A program made the translations under genes and the position numbers. Shown in pieces: positions 44,468 through 54,400 of a DNA stretch of 64,000 nt; positions within the stretch are counted from its first letter, which is position 1, and the number at the start of each line of letters is the position of its first letter. Source of the DNA: Farysia itapuensis. Lineage: Eukaryota > Basidiomycota > Ustilaginomycetes > Ustilaginales > Ustilaginaceae. The notes beneath the pieces were generated by a model. It saw nothing but the letters and a program-made list of their open reading frames with translations. It was not told where the DNA came from and did no database searches. Where the stretch lies: positions 62,001 through 126,000 of the forward strand of contig JALBYC010000027.1 in assembly GCA_023212645.1 (NCBI GenBank), read 5' to 3'.

Positions 44468-45940
44468 ATGTCCACCTCCGTAGCAGCCAACGTCAGCGCT
44501 GCTGGTCAGCGAAGCGGCAAGAAGACGGCCACAAGTCCCGCTACTGCTTCCAAAGCACCAGCCGAGAACATCCGCTATTCTCACCGAAAGGCTGCTGCCT
44601 ACAACGAGAAGGACATTCCTCAGTTTGAAGTCCCCGAATTCACTGTCAAAGACTTGCTTTCTGCCATTCCTGCTCACTGTTTTGAGCGTTCTGCAGTCAA
44701 GTCCTTTACCTATGTCTTCGCCGACCTCGCCATGGTCACTGCTTTGGCCACTGCTGCCTCCTACATTGATCCTACGGTCACCTCTGCTTTCTCTGGTCTC
44801 CAGTCCAACGCTTTGACTTCCGTCGCTTCAATCGGTGTGCAAAAAGCTGCCGTTCGTTTTGCTGCCTGGTCTGCTTACTGGATTCTTCAAGGCATGGTTT
44901 TCACCGGTCTTTGGGTCATTGCCCATGAATGTGGTCACCAGAGCTTCAGCACCTCGAAAAGCCTGAACAACGCTGTTGGCTGGGTTCTCCACTCTGCTCT
45001 GCTAGTTCCCTACCATTCATGGAGAATCTCCCATGCCCGACACCACGCTGCTACTGGTCACTTGACCCGAGATGAGGTCTTTGTGCCCCGTACACGACAA
45101 CAGCGAGGCAAGCTGCCCTTGCAGCCGGCTCCCAAGGCCAGTGATGATTCCACTGATGAAGACGCTGTGGAGCAGGAGGTTGCTCCCGTTGCAGTGGACG
45201 AGACTTGGGGTGAATGGCTCGCCGAAACCTTGGAAGATGCCCCTCTCTACAACCTGTTTTACATTCTGGTCCAGCAATTGCTTGGATGGCCTTTGTATCT
45301 ACTACGAAACGCATCAGGCCAGCTTCACTACCCCCGATTCACCAACCACTTCAACCCTGATGCCATCATTTTCGACAAGCGACACCGAATGCAGATCCTC
45401 ATCTCTGACCTTGGTATTGGTATCACTGTCGCTGCTCTCGCAGCCTGGGGCCTGTCGAGCAAAGGTGGTTTCTCGGATGTCTTCCGATACTATGTCATCC
45501 CTTACCTGTGGACCAACAACTGGCTTGTAATGATCACTTACTTGCAGCACACTGACCCCGCGCTCCCTCACTACAAAGCCGAGGCTTGGACCTTCCCCCG
45601 TGGTGCTCTTTGCACCATTGACCGAGACTGGCTCGGACCTGTTGGTCCTTACCTCTTCCATGGTATTTCCGAGACTCACGTCGCCCACCACATCTCGAGC
45701 AAGATCCCTCACTACAATGCTTGGGAAGCCACTGAAGCCCTCAAGGCGCGACTTGGTCCCCACTACGCCAAGAGCACCGAGAATGTCTTTGTCTCTCTCT
45801 GGAAGAGCATCAACACCTGCAAGTACATTGACGAGAACGACCAGGTTGCCTTCTACCGGGACATTCACGGCGTTCCTCACCGAGTTCTTGCTCCCGACAG
45901 TGGCTACAACTCTGACTCTGGCATCGCCTTGTCCGAGTAA
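44468..45940 (+). CDS. FAD2: Delta-12 fatty acid desaturase
   Basis: ER membrane di-iron enzyme converting oleate to linoleate. The 490-residue product has the three histidine boxes HECGHQ, HARHH and HVAHH. Surrounding blocks include GLWVIAHECGHQSFS, VPYHSWRISHARHHAATGHL, TYLQHTDPALPHY and HGISETHVAHHISSKIPHYN, and there are four to six hydrophobic segments. Between boxes 2 and 3 a ~50-residue acidic insert (APKASDDSTDEDAVEQE) interrupts the loop, which I regard as a lineage feature. The start is the ATG in CAAATATGTCC, 66 bp after a TATA element. Delta-12 rather than omega-3 is favoured by the overall pattern, but the regio-specificity is inference. Confidence 0.93.
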   Translation: MSTSVAANVSAAGQRSGKKTATSPATASKAPAENIRYSHRKAAAYNEKDIPQFEVPEFTVKDLLSAIPAHCFERSAVKSFTYVFADLAMVTALATAASYIDPTVTSAFSGLQSNALTSVASIGVQKAAVRFAAWSAYWILQGMVFTGLWVIAHECGHQSFSTSKSLNNAVGWVLHSALLVPYHSWRISHARHHAATGHLTRDEVFVPRTRQQRGKLPLQPAPKASDDSTDEDAVEQEVAPVAVDETWGEWLAETLEDAPLYNLFYILVQQLLGWPLYLLRNASGQLHYPRFTNHFNPDAIIFDKRHRMQILISDLGIGITVAALAAWGLSSKGGFSDVFRYYVIPYLWTNNWLVMITYLQHTDPALPHYKAEAWTFPRGALCTIDRDWLGPVGPYLFHGISETHVAHHISSKIPHYNAWEATEALKARLGPHYAKSTENVFVSLWKSINTCKYIDENDQVAFYRDIHGVPHRVLAPDSGYNSDSGIALSE

Positions 45941-46237
45941 ACCTCCGAACCTCAACCTCCCTATTCATGACATGTTCTTACAAAGTCGTGTGTCATGATC
46001 ATACATTCCTTCCCCACTTCCTGCACTCTTTGTCAATCCGCTTTAGATAAGCACATGTTCGTATTCAGCATATAAGATTTGTTCACCGCCTTACTTGGAA
46101 TGTGTTTGAAGAGTGGCTGCAAAGCCTTGACCGGAACCGTGTAGCGCAAAAGAAATTTGACACCTCCACCAGTCCGGTGTTTCTCGACTTCTCAAAAACC
46201 CAGCAAGGCCTGGACACGCACGAAAGCCCGATGGAGG

Positions 46238-48550
46238 ATGGCGACAGATAGACTGCGTCGCAAGCTTCGAGATGTCGAGCATTCCGACCTGGCTGGGCTG
46301 CAGTCAGACTTTTGCGGTATCGGCACTCCCCTGCCCGCTCTAGATGCGCGGAAGCGGGATGCAAACGAGCTGAAGCCTATCTGGCAACAGGAGGCCAGGG
46401 ATGAGCAAGGTCGTCGCAGATTTCATGGTGCTTTTACCGGTGGCTTCAGCGCCGGATACTACAACACGGTTGGATCCAAGGAAGGCTGGACACCGTCTTC
46501 GTTTCGGTCCTCACGAGCTGACAAAGTCAACGGTGTTGCTGCGCAAACCGCTAAAATTCGCCCGGAGGACTATATGGACGAAGAAGACCTTCAGGATCGC
46601 AAACAAACGCAGCAGATTTCGACTTCTACTGCTTTTGCTGGTCCAAGCTCTGATCCTGATGACGCCTTTCTTGGGAGACTAAGCGGCTCTCGCGACAATG
46701 ACGTTGCTATGCTAGCTTCGGCGCTGTACGAACAGTTGAATCCAGAGCAGATGAAGACGTTAGGATATCAATTGTTGCGTCGCATGGGCTGGAAAGACGG
46801 ACAAGGGCTAGGTGCACGAGTGGACGCAGCCAAGCGTCAGCGCTTATTACGGTTTACTCTTGGCGAAAGGGCTGACGGCCCAGAGGAGGATGACATCCTC
46901 GATGCTGAGCGGAAGCATCTTTTTGCACCGCCTAGAACAGAAGTGTTACGCTTTGAAGAAAGGAAAGGTCGTCACGGCCTCGGCTGGACTCCAGGAATGA
47001 GCCTTCACCAAGCAGTTTTCGCATCACAGAAAGACAGAGAGTCCCGCGATACAGTGTTTACGCGGACTGACGCCCATCTGCCTAGCATCAGATCGAATGC
47101 TCAGCCAGACTCAGATGACGAAGGAGATCCTTTCAGTGATAGAGATGCTGCACCTATCATCGAATCTGCGCGGCAACACACACGCCAGCCTCGCATAGCA
47201 GCCCAAGCGAAAGCTGCGCCGAGCACAGAAGATCGAGCAACCTGGAGAGACGGCAGAGACATGCTCCCCGGCTTCCGGCTCTCAACTACCCTGGCGCCCC
47301 CCTCCTCGGCGCATGCACCCGAGACAATACCAGAAGGCTGGACACCAGATCCGCAGAGAGTCGCTGAGCTTAGCAAAGCTGGGGATTTGGGCTCTAGAGG
47401 GAACGCTGCCCTCTCTCCAGCGGCTAGGGGCTCACTTCTCGGCGAAGTCAAACTCCCAGGCCCCCCTCCAAGCATGCCTGCATTCCTCTCTCAAACCACC
47501 GCAGTACCAGTGCGCAAGGACGAGTTTGTCGATGTGCCGCGAACAGACGCTGCGACCGCTCAGCTTGCTTTGCAGGGCTTCATGCCTTTTGCCAATGATC
47601 CCGCCAAGCAAGATCAGTATCGTCAATACCTCGCAAGTCAATTGGATCCTGCTGAAGAACATGCTAGCCGTCAAGTGGTTCCTGCTGACAACACCCCAGA
47701 GGAATTCGCCCTCCTTCTCAAGGAATTTGCGAACAAAGCAGCGATCTCACGTCTCATGAGTTCCACTATGGCCAATCGATTCACTAGCGCAAGTGCGGTG
47801 CCGTCGGCGCAAGAACGGGCCTTTGCCGAGCCTGGTCTGCGACAGCCAGGAAAGACAATGGCAAAAGCACAGCCCGAACCTCCAGCTGGTGAGTCGGTTT
47901 CATCCGACGATGCTGTTCAAACACCAAAAGTTGGCGATACTGCTGAATTGTCCAATCAATCGAATGGTACGGTCAAAGGGCGGCCGAAGATAAGCGCTGA
48001 TCAGCACTGGTTGCAGAACAAGAAGCAGCTCAAAGCAATGGCCGCTACTGCTCCGATAGCCCGGGTGCAGTCGGCACAGGATGCCGAGAGAAGCTCACTA
48101 GGACGGACCCCGGAAGCGTCCACGGATCAACTTGGTCTTGGCGACGATGAACGGCAAGGGAAGGACACCCTTAGCTACATCAAGCCAAGTATGGACGTCT
48201 TCAAAGCCATCTTTGAGTCAGAGTCTGAGGACTCGGAAGGTGAGGACGTTCGTGAATCTCAGCAAGGCACTCGTCGGAAGTCAAAGATACAAGACCCAGG
48301 TCTGGCGGAGAGTGTCACCTTCCAAGCGCGGTCGAAGCGCAAGAACGGCAGTGAGCCGACCAAAGTGCCTTCACTAGACAAGAAACGAAAGAAGGACAAG
48401 GCAGCGAAAACGCGTGGCATGCTTAGTTTCGACCTGGAGGAAGGAGGTGATGCGGTCCCCCCACCACCCGGCAACACTGCCCAACAATCACAATCGCAGC
48501 CACAAGTCGCCAAAGGACATACTCGCATCAAAGCTGCGGACCTCTTCTGA
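46238..48550 (+). CDS. GPATCH1-like G-patch protein
   Basis: A 770-residue nuclear protein of the GPATCH1 (ECGP/DUF1604) family, thought to act with DEAH helicases in late pre-mRNA splicing. The N-terminal module reads DFCGIGTPLPALDARKRDAN, ELKPIWQQEARDEQGRRRFH, then GAFTGGFSAGYYNTVGSKEG. The G-patch follows (LGYQLLRRMGWKDGQGLG; about 172-190). The rest is charged and disordered, with short blocks such as FMPFANDPAKQDQYRQYLAS (a conserved feature of the family) and a Lys-rich C-terminus. The ATG at 46238 has A at -3 (GAGGATGGC). An out-of-frame ATG seven bases earlier opens a six-codon ORF that ends inside the gene. Confidence 0.9.
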   Translation: MATDRLRRKLRDVEHSDLAGLQSDFCGIGTPLPALDARKRDANELKPIWQQEARDEQGRRRFHGAFTGGFSAGYYNTVGSKEGWTPSSFRSSRADKVNGVAAQTAKIRPEDYMDEEDLQDRKQTQQISTSTAFAGPSSDPDDAFLGRLSGSRDNDVAMLASALYEQLNPEQMKTLGYQLLRRMGWKDGQGLGARVDAAKRQRLLRFTLGERADGPEEDDILDAERKHLFAPPRTEVLRFEERKGRHGLGWTPGMSLHQAVFASQKDRESRDTVFTRTDAHLPSIRSNAQPDSDDEGDPFSDRDAAPIIESARQHTRQPRIAAQAKAAPSTEDRATWRDGRDMLPGFRLSTTLAPPSSAHAPETIPEGWTPDPQRVAELSKAGDLGSRGNAALSPAARGSLLGEVKLPGPPPSMPAFLSQTTAVPVRKDEFVDVPRTDAATAQLALQGFMPFANDPAKQDQYRQYLASQLDPAEEHASRQVVPADNTPEEFALLLKEFANKAAISRLMSSTMANRFTSASAVPSAQERAFAEPGLRQPGKTMAKAQPEPPAGESVSSDDAVQTPKVGDTAELSNQSNGTVKGRPKISADQHWLQNKKQLKAMAATAPIARVQSAQDAERSSLGRTPEASTDQLGLGDDERQGKDTLSYIKPSMDVFKAIFESESEDSEGEDVRESQQGTRRKSKIQDPGLAESVTFQARSKRKNGSEPTKVPSLDKKRKKDKAAKTRGMLSFDLEEGGDAVPPPPGNTAQQSQSQPQVAKGHTRIKAADLF

Positions 48551-48631
48551 CAATATATACCCCCTCAGTCACTGATTTGATTGTCGACAAGCGATCCGTG
48601 AAAGCAGAATCTGAGAGGTCAATGTCATTGC

Positions 48632-49498
48632 TCAAACTGCCGGATAGTAAAACCAACCTGACTTTAGTGATCGCTTTGACCCGGTCCGACCTTTGATCAG
48701 CAGCGATTCTGGCGGATCTGCCGGTGTAGCTGGAGCGTTCTTTGGCGTGTCCAGCCCGCATGCACTGATTAGATGTGCTAGACCGACACACGCGATTTGT
48801 GGGTGGGAGCTGGTTGTCGTATCTTGGGTCACGCTCCCTATGCTGGTTTCCGGATCCGTGTCGAAGGAGCTTTCATAGTCGAGCATGCTGGAACTGCGAC
48901 TTGGCTCCAGTATCGATTCTTCGTCGATGTCATAGAGTTCAGTGCTCGAGGGTGGAAAAGGAAACCGGGCGAGGACAGAACGCCAGCCTTGGTCCCAGGA
49001 GATAGCTTCCGCGTTCTTATCCAGCAAAGCGGACATGATCACTGGCTCTGATCCATTGTCGGCGTGTTCGAGGAAAGGAGCAGGGTTCAAGTGTGAAGCC
49101 GAACGGTTCGTCCGATTTGATTGTATAGCAATAGAGGGACGCTGTGGTAACGGCTTGTCAACAAAGGCAACAGATGAAATACTGATACGCGAATCGAGCC
49201 AAAGTCTCGAAGCCCGTTTTGCGACTTCTTCGTCCAAGGTGTGCGAGAGCGCCGCACATAGCTTTATCTCTGCTGCAATGTCCTCGGCGGCTTTGCTGTC
49301 AAGCGTCTCCGATGATGGTGAAGGCTGCAAAGCAATTCTACTTTTCCAAAACAGCGACTTGGCGATCCTCCCAAATGACGTACGTCGACGGTGCCGGTCT
49401 CGAAGAACAAGGCGGTGATCCTCAGAGGGCTCACCGACGTTCGAAGACGCGGTCCGTGCATTGTTGGCGTGCAGATGTAAAGCAGCAATGTACTCCAT
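48632..49498 (-). CDS. Orphan protein, 288 residues
   Basis: An ORF of 288 residues starting MEYIAALHLHANNARTASSN, 46 bp downstream of a TATAAAG on the minus strand, which favours this start over earlier in-frame ATGs. It is Ser/Pro-rich, with basic patches RLVLRDRHRRRTSFGRIAK, a helical stretch AAEDIAAEIKLCAALSHTLDEEV, and a C-terminal basic segment ending KSGWFYYPAV. No membrane segment or known domain is seen. I do not recognise a family, and it may be lineage-specific. It is convergent with the GPATCH1-like gene, whose stop is 81 bp away. Confidence 0.65.
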   Translation of the reverse strand: MEYIAALHLHANNARTASSNVGEPSEDHRLVLRDRHRRRTSFGRIAKSLFWKSRIALQPSPSSETLDSKAAEDIAAEIKLCAALSHTLDEEVAKRASRLWLDSRISISSVAFVDKPLPQRPSIAIQSNRTNRSASHLNPAPFLEHADNGSEPVIMSALLDKNAEAISWDQGWRSVLARFPFPPSSTELYDIDEESILEPSRSSSMLDYESSFDTDPETSIGSVTQDTTTSSHPQIACVGLAHLISACGLDTPKNAPATPADPPESLLIKGRTGSKRSLKSGWFYYPAV

Positions 49499-49543
49499 AC
49501 TGAGTAGCAGTGAAGGATAGAATGGGTGGTGATATGACGAATA

Positions 49544-49550
49544 CTTTATA
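49544..49550 (-). promoter_or_regulatory. TATA box of the orphan gene
   Basis: CTTTATA on the plus strand reads TATAAAG on the minus strand, 46 bp upstream of the ATG at 49498. Confidence 0.45.
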
Positions 49551-51070
49551 AGTACGGGTACTGCCATCCCATTGGATGTGCATAAGGCACGTTTCGTGTT
49601 CCCATGAGGGTAGGTTTGTACCACCAGAGATACCACTAGACAAACCCTCTTTCTCAAGCCAAAGACGACGACAAAGCCGAGTGGAGAGCTAAGTATGGAG
49701 AAGGTAATGAAGTTCGGACCGGCTGCGCACACAGGATGAACGGAGTAAGACTGGCAAGATTTCTCATACTAGTGCTCGTGGCCATGCACGCCATCGAAGC
49801 CATATTCGTTCCAGCAGGAAGCCACTCGCAGCTCAAGTTGAGTGCATGAGAGCAGATCTGTGATAGCTGTGTCTGGTTCAGAGAGCCTGACTGCGCCGGT
49901 CTGGAAGATCGCAAAGGCATTAGGCCTTGAGCCACGCAAGGTTGGCGCACGGGAAGAATGTCCGGATGAACCATCGCGCGTGAACGGCCATTGCAGCCCC
50001 GCGCACTTCATCTGCATCCACTCAGGAGCGTGCATAATCATACTTCTCTCCAGATCAAGATGATGCTTTGCTCTGCCATGATTGGCTGATATCTTGCGAA
50101 GTGGCTCTGCCTGACAGACCTTGCTTAGGGGACAGATGTCTGACGATGCATAGTCACGTGACAGAACGCGTCGCCAAATGCAAATTGAAACGCGACGCAT
50201 AGATGAGAAGATTGGAGTCGAATTGACCGCTCGTCTGTGACATGTGACACAGACCGCTTGCCTTACCTCGACGGAGAAGATATCCATTCAGACGGATTTC
50301 AGCGCCGTCTCTGAGCAAGCTACCTCTCAGCAGGGATGGAGACTGCGACAGTTCCCCAGAATAGCAACTCGAGGTGGATGATCTTAGGGGGTTAAAGAAG
50401 CAACGTGATAGATCCCGACACTTCGCTTGGAGGATCCCGATCGATGGCCTACAGGCCGCACGCGATATGTGATGCTATCATGCTAGCGTCAGACGAGCGG
50501 TCTCCTCGCTACGATGCACGTTACAGGGGTTCAAAAGTTAAGCGCGCTTCTTCGATCTGTGAGTGCGGGTCATTTTGAACACCAAGTTGCAGCTGGCAAG
50601 GGCAGAGGCAGCTGCACAAGTTGGTCATGAGCTGTCGTTCGGTCGGGGTGGAATGGGCGGTCGGGGTGGCTCTCGGCCATCACGTCGCGCGGTTGACTCA
50701 CACTGGCTAGCGCACTGTGACATTTTGGCCCACAAGAAATTGTGATTAGTTTGAATTTGCCAACGCCGAACCGCCAGCTCCGAGGTGCACATTTCGCATG
50801 GGAACATTGGCGCCTCCCCCTTCCACACTTGGCCGCTTCTCCCTTCGAGTGCGAATTGTGCGTTCGTGCAGCACTGCAAGGCAGTCCGCAGACAACCTTG
50901 CCACATGTTAGAGGACCGCAAGAGCATTGACCACGGGACTGGATCAAAGACCGGAGGCTGAGCCTGCGTAAGTCGCGTTATTCAAAACGAAAGTTGACCT
51001 TTCGGCTTGATTTGATTTTGTTATATGAGCTGGGCTGGATTGTATTTGCCTTCGCTTACTCGGTCTTTCT

Positions 51071-51088
51071 GCTGGCTGGCTGGCTGGC
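51071..51088. repeat. GCTG tetranucleotide microsatellite
   Basis: About 4.5 units of GCTG in the leader or promoter of the forkhead gene. Confidence 0.6.
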
Positions 51089-51413
51089 CATTGTGGTTCC
51101 TCCTCCTGCCTTTGACGCTTCACGCTTCGCATCGCCAGGTCTGCTATCTCCATCCCTCCCTCTCCTTCTGAACTATCTCGTTCTATCCCTCCTTCGTCAT
51201 CCCCTATCCGACACCAACCCAAAGAGAAAACCACTCTTCTCATTCATCACGCCTTCGCACCCTCTTGGGTCTAGTACGGTTGACAAACATTTCAGCACGT
51301 CACGTCGAAATCTCCTCACGCATTTCACCATCCAGCACTGCTTCGCATAGATTTCGTGCATAGCCAGTTCACGCGTCGTTCTTGACGGCCGTACTGCTCC
51401 ACTTTCTTTCGCC

Positions 51414-54400
51414 ATGACGACTCCCTCGCATTCCCGCTCTTTTGGTGGGCCGTCTTACCACGGAGCATCGTCGTCAGACTACTCGCCCACATCCACCAGC
51501 ACCCCTTTTGCAACACCTGCGACCCGCGCGACAAGCGTTGCTCCTAGCACCTACTCAAGATCTGGACCTGGCTACCGACGCGCCAAGTTGTCCATGATGG
51601 CGAGCCTCACCGATGACACGCGCACCGGGGATGTCCTTGCCAGTCCCACGCCCTCGGGTTCGCGTTCTGGAACGCCAGCCAGCATGGACGGCCCTGCAAC
51701 TTCCAATAAGATGCAGGATGCCATCTCCGCCGGAAGCACTCGAGCCACTGGACGATCGCGACTCGGTTCATCTTCAGCACGCAAGCCTCTAAGTTCGCTC
51801 ACCTCTGACAGCACCAATACCGCTGCTCAGTCGCCTGCTTCAAATGTCGATGCCAAGGATGCCGAAGACTTTTTCGCTCGCGCCCAGGCTATGGGTCTGC
51901 GTCTGACGCGAGAAGATTACGAAAGAACCAAAGCAGGCGTCGCCGCGTTCCTCAAAGCGGAGCGTCCCGTCACCATGCTAAGTGGGACTACTTCGTTGGC
52001 GTCTCAGTCCAAAGGCACTCAACCTGCTCCGCTCGCGTCTGCACAATCGACGATTTCGTCAGCTATCAGCAACCCGAAGACTCCACGTGAAGCCGAGGAC
52101 GACAGTCAGTCTGCCGACGTCACAACAACTTCCTCTCAGGGCGCTTCACTCGCGCGATCATCCGGCCCCAGCTGGTCAAAACATGCGAACAGCCCCGGTC
52201 TCTCATTCTTCACGACCGTCGTAAAAGCCGACGCCTCGTCAGGCGCCTCGAAGCTGCATCCAAGTCTTGACGAAGTCGGCAGCGCTGAAGAGAAGCGCAG
52301 ACTGCAAATCAAGAAGACTAAGCTACGAGAACGACGCGAACGTCAAAGATCTGCCCTCGCTGCTGCAAAATCTGCAGAGCTTCTTGAGACGCCCACTTCC
52401 AACGCTCCACAGTCTTCACCTGAAACCGGCAGCCCATCTTTTCGAACGCCTCCAGTACGCAGCAGCATGAAAAGAGCAACTCCTGGCAGCACTTCACAGC
52501 AGTCGGCCCGCGTCGGGCTTGGTTTGGACATCGATGAGAGCGACTCCAACACTAGTCCCGACCCCACCACACCTCCTGAAGGCGTCCGAGCAAGAGGCAG
52601 AACGGTTTCTTTTGGCGACCTCTCGCCCGTAGTTCGAATTAGCGATGAGGTTCGACAATGTGCCACGCTCGAAGATTTGAGCAGACGCGCCTGGGTCAGT
52701 CCCCGGGGCACGCTGCGACTGCTTCGATCGCCTATGGAGGAAGATGCGGTCTTTTCAGGCTCTCCCGTTGATCAAGGCGATGATTCAGGCACTTTCACAG
52801 ACAACGAAGATATCGAAGCAACCACAAGGACAATCCCCGACGCATGGGGCCATAACCATCGACGAACAAGTTCGACTGGCGCGCCCAATGCAATCACTGC
52901 CGATGTGCTGAATGCCAAAATGAACCGTCTCAACTTCCTCGACCAGGTCATGGCTCAAAAGTCGAGCCCGCGAAGACTGTACAAAGAAGCAAAGGAACGT
53001 CGTCGTCAAGATCAGCTGCTCAAACAGGCTGAAGGCAGGAAAGTAGCAGAGATGAGTCTGATCGAATCAGATCAGCCTCAAGCTGCAACGACTTCAGCAA
53101 CCATTAAAGCAGCCAACGCAGACTATGCTTCCCTTGTTGCTGCCACTCCTCGCACTGCTGCGAAGACCAGCAAGGTCTCCGATGCGGCTATTCGCGCTAC
53201 CCCGCTCAACACGTCGACTTCAAAAGCCTTACGCTGGTCTACCGCGAGCGCTAGTCCTGCCAATCTGCACATGCGAATGACGACGCGCGAGCACTACGAC
53301 TTTACCATGCACGGCATTTCGCCTGGCGGACCCTCTCTGGACTCGCTCGACTCTTTGTACAACATCCACTCCACGCCTGGCCCCATCACCTTCTCCGCTT
53401 GGGATGCCGAACCTCTCACCAGTCTGCGTAAAGGCACAGATGGACGACCTCGAACGAGCATATCAGGACCATCCTCTGGTCACATCTTGTTCGCAGATGA
53501 GGATCACCCAGAATTGATTGGCGTCAGCCCTTCCGTTGCTAGCTTCTTTCATGCTCGTCAGAGTAGCGCTCAAGGCTCTGCCCACGCCAAGCTCATGCGG
53601 TCCGCTTCTGAAGGTGTAACTGTGATGTCCCCCCTGTCTGGCCGTTTGGTGACAGGCGCACCCAGCGGCATCAACAACTTGGATTTCGATGCCGAAGACA
53701 CTGTCAACATGCACGACGAGCACCTGGACGAGGCTGGCAAGGCTTTCAACGCTAAGCGAGGTCTTCTCTTTGCTTCTACAGGCGATGCTTTCCTCGAACC
53801 TCATGATATCGGAAGTGCTCTGGAATCTCCAGCTAAGCTGGTGCGGCCCTCGCATGCTTCACCTGCCCGGATTGGCCGTTCCCTTCGCGGTGGTGCAGGA
53901 GGGGACGAGATGATCAGCGGTCGACTGTCATTTGCCAGCCCTCGCAGTAGTCTTGTCCGAGCGCAGTCCTCCAGCGTGCTTGAGGCGAGGCGAGAGCGAC
54001 AGCCATCTGAGAGCATCAGGCATTTGCTCGGCGGACACAGGCGCTCAGCCTCGCGCAAGAGCTTCATGGACATGTCCGAGACCATCAGCCCTGCCGATGT
54101 CTTTGGGTCGAGCCTGCCTCGAGCCTTCCCATCAGCTGCTCTGTTGACCGCTCCACCTTTCCCGGAACCCTCAAAGTTTAACAGGACCGAGACCGACGTA
54201 GAAAGCGTCGTTCTCGCGGACCAAGACTCAAGCGATGTGAGCAAGGTCGCTCGACGAGCCCGCAGTCTTTCTCCGCTATCTCCCTCTCGTGCCAGCAAAG
54301 CCGAGTCCGCCGAAGCTGCGTCCGCAGTCCATGCGTATCCCTCTCAGCTCGAAGTGCCCGCTGTGCCCATCATGCGCTCCGAAAGCGCTGAGCCAATTCT

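Larger units (their letters stand above)
49499..51413. other. 1.9-kb intergenic region before the forkhead gene
   Basis: Divergent between the orphan gene and the forkhead gene. It contains a 172-codon ATG frame on the minus strand (50287-49769) without recognisable domains, probably fortuitous. A GCTG repeat (51071-51088) lies in the presumed forkhead leader. No tRNA was recognised. A forkhead promoter of about 1 kb is expected here. Confidence 0.5.

Noticed and set aside
43762..44628. Long plus-strand frame between ODC and the desaturase
   Set aside because: It begins at TTG, overlaps the first ~160 bases of the desaturase in another frame, and its composition (many Arg/Cys/Pro) is not like a real protein here.
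49769..50287. 172-codon minus-strand ATG frame
   Set aside because: No recognisable motifs, odd Cys/Trp/His content, and no nearby promoter element. I treat it as chance, though a lineage gene cannot be fully excluded.
50380..50400. TTAGGGGGTTAA similar to a telomere-type repeat
   Set aside because: One imperfect copy with five G; not a telomere tract or telomerase template.
50520..50545. GGGGTTCAAA, a possible tRNA B box
   Set aside because: No matching A box or cloverleaf upstream.
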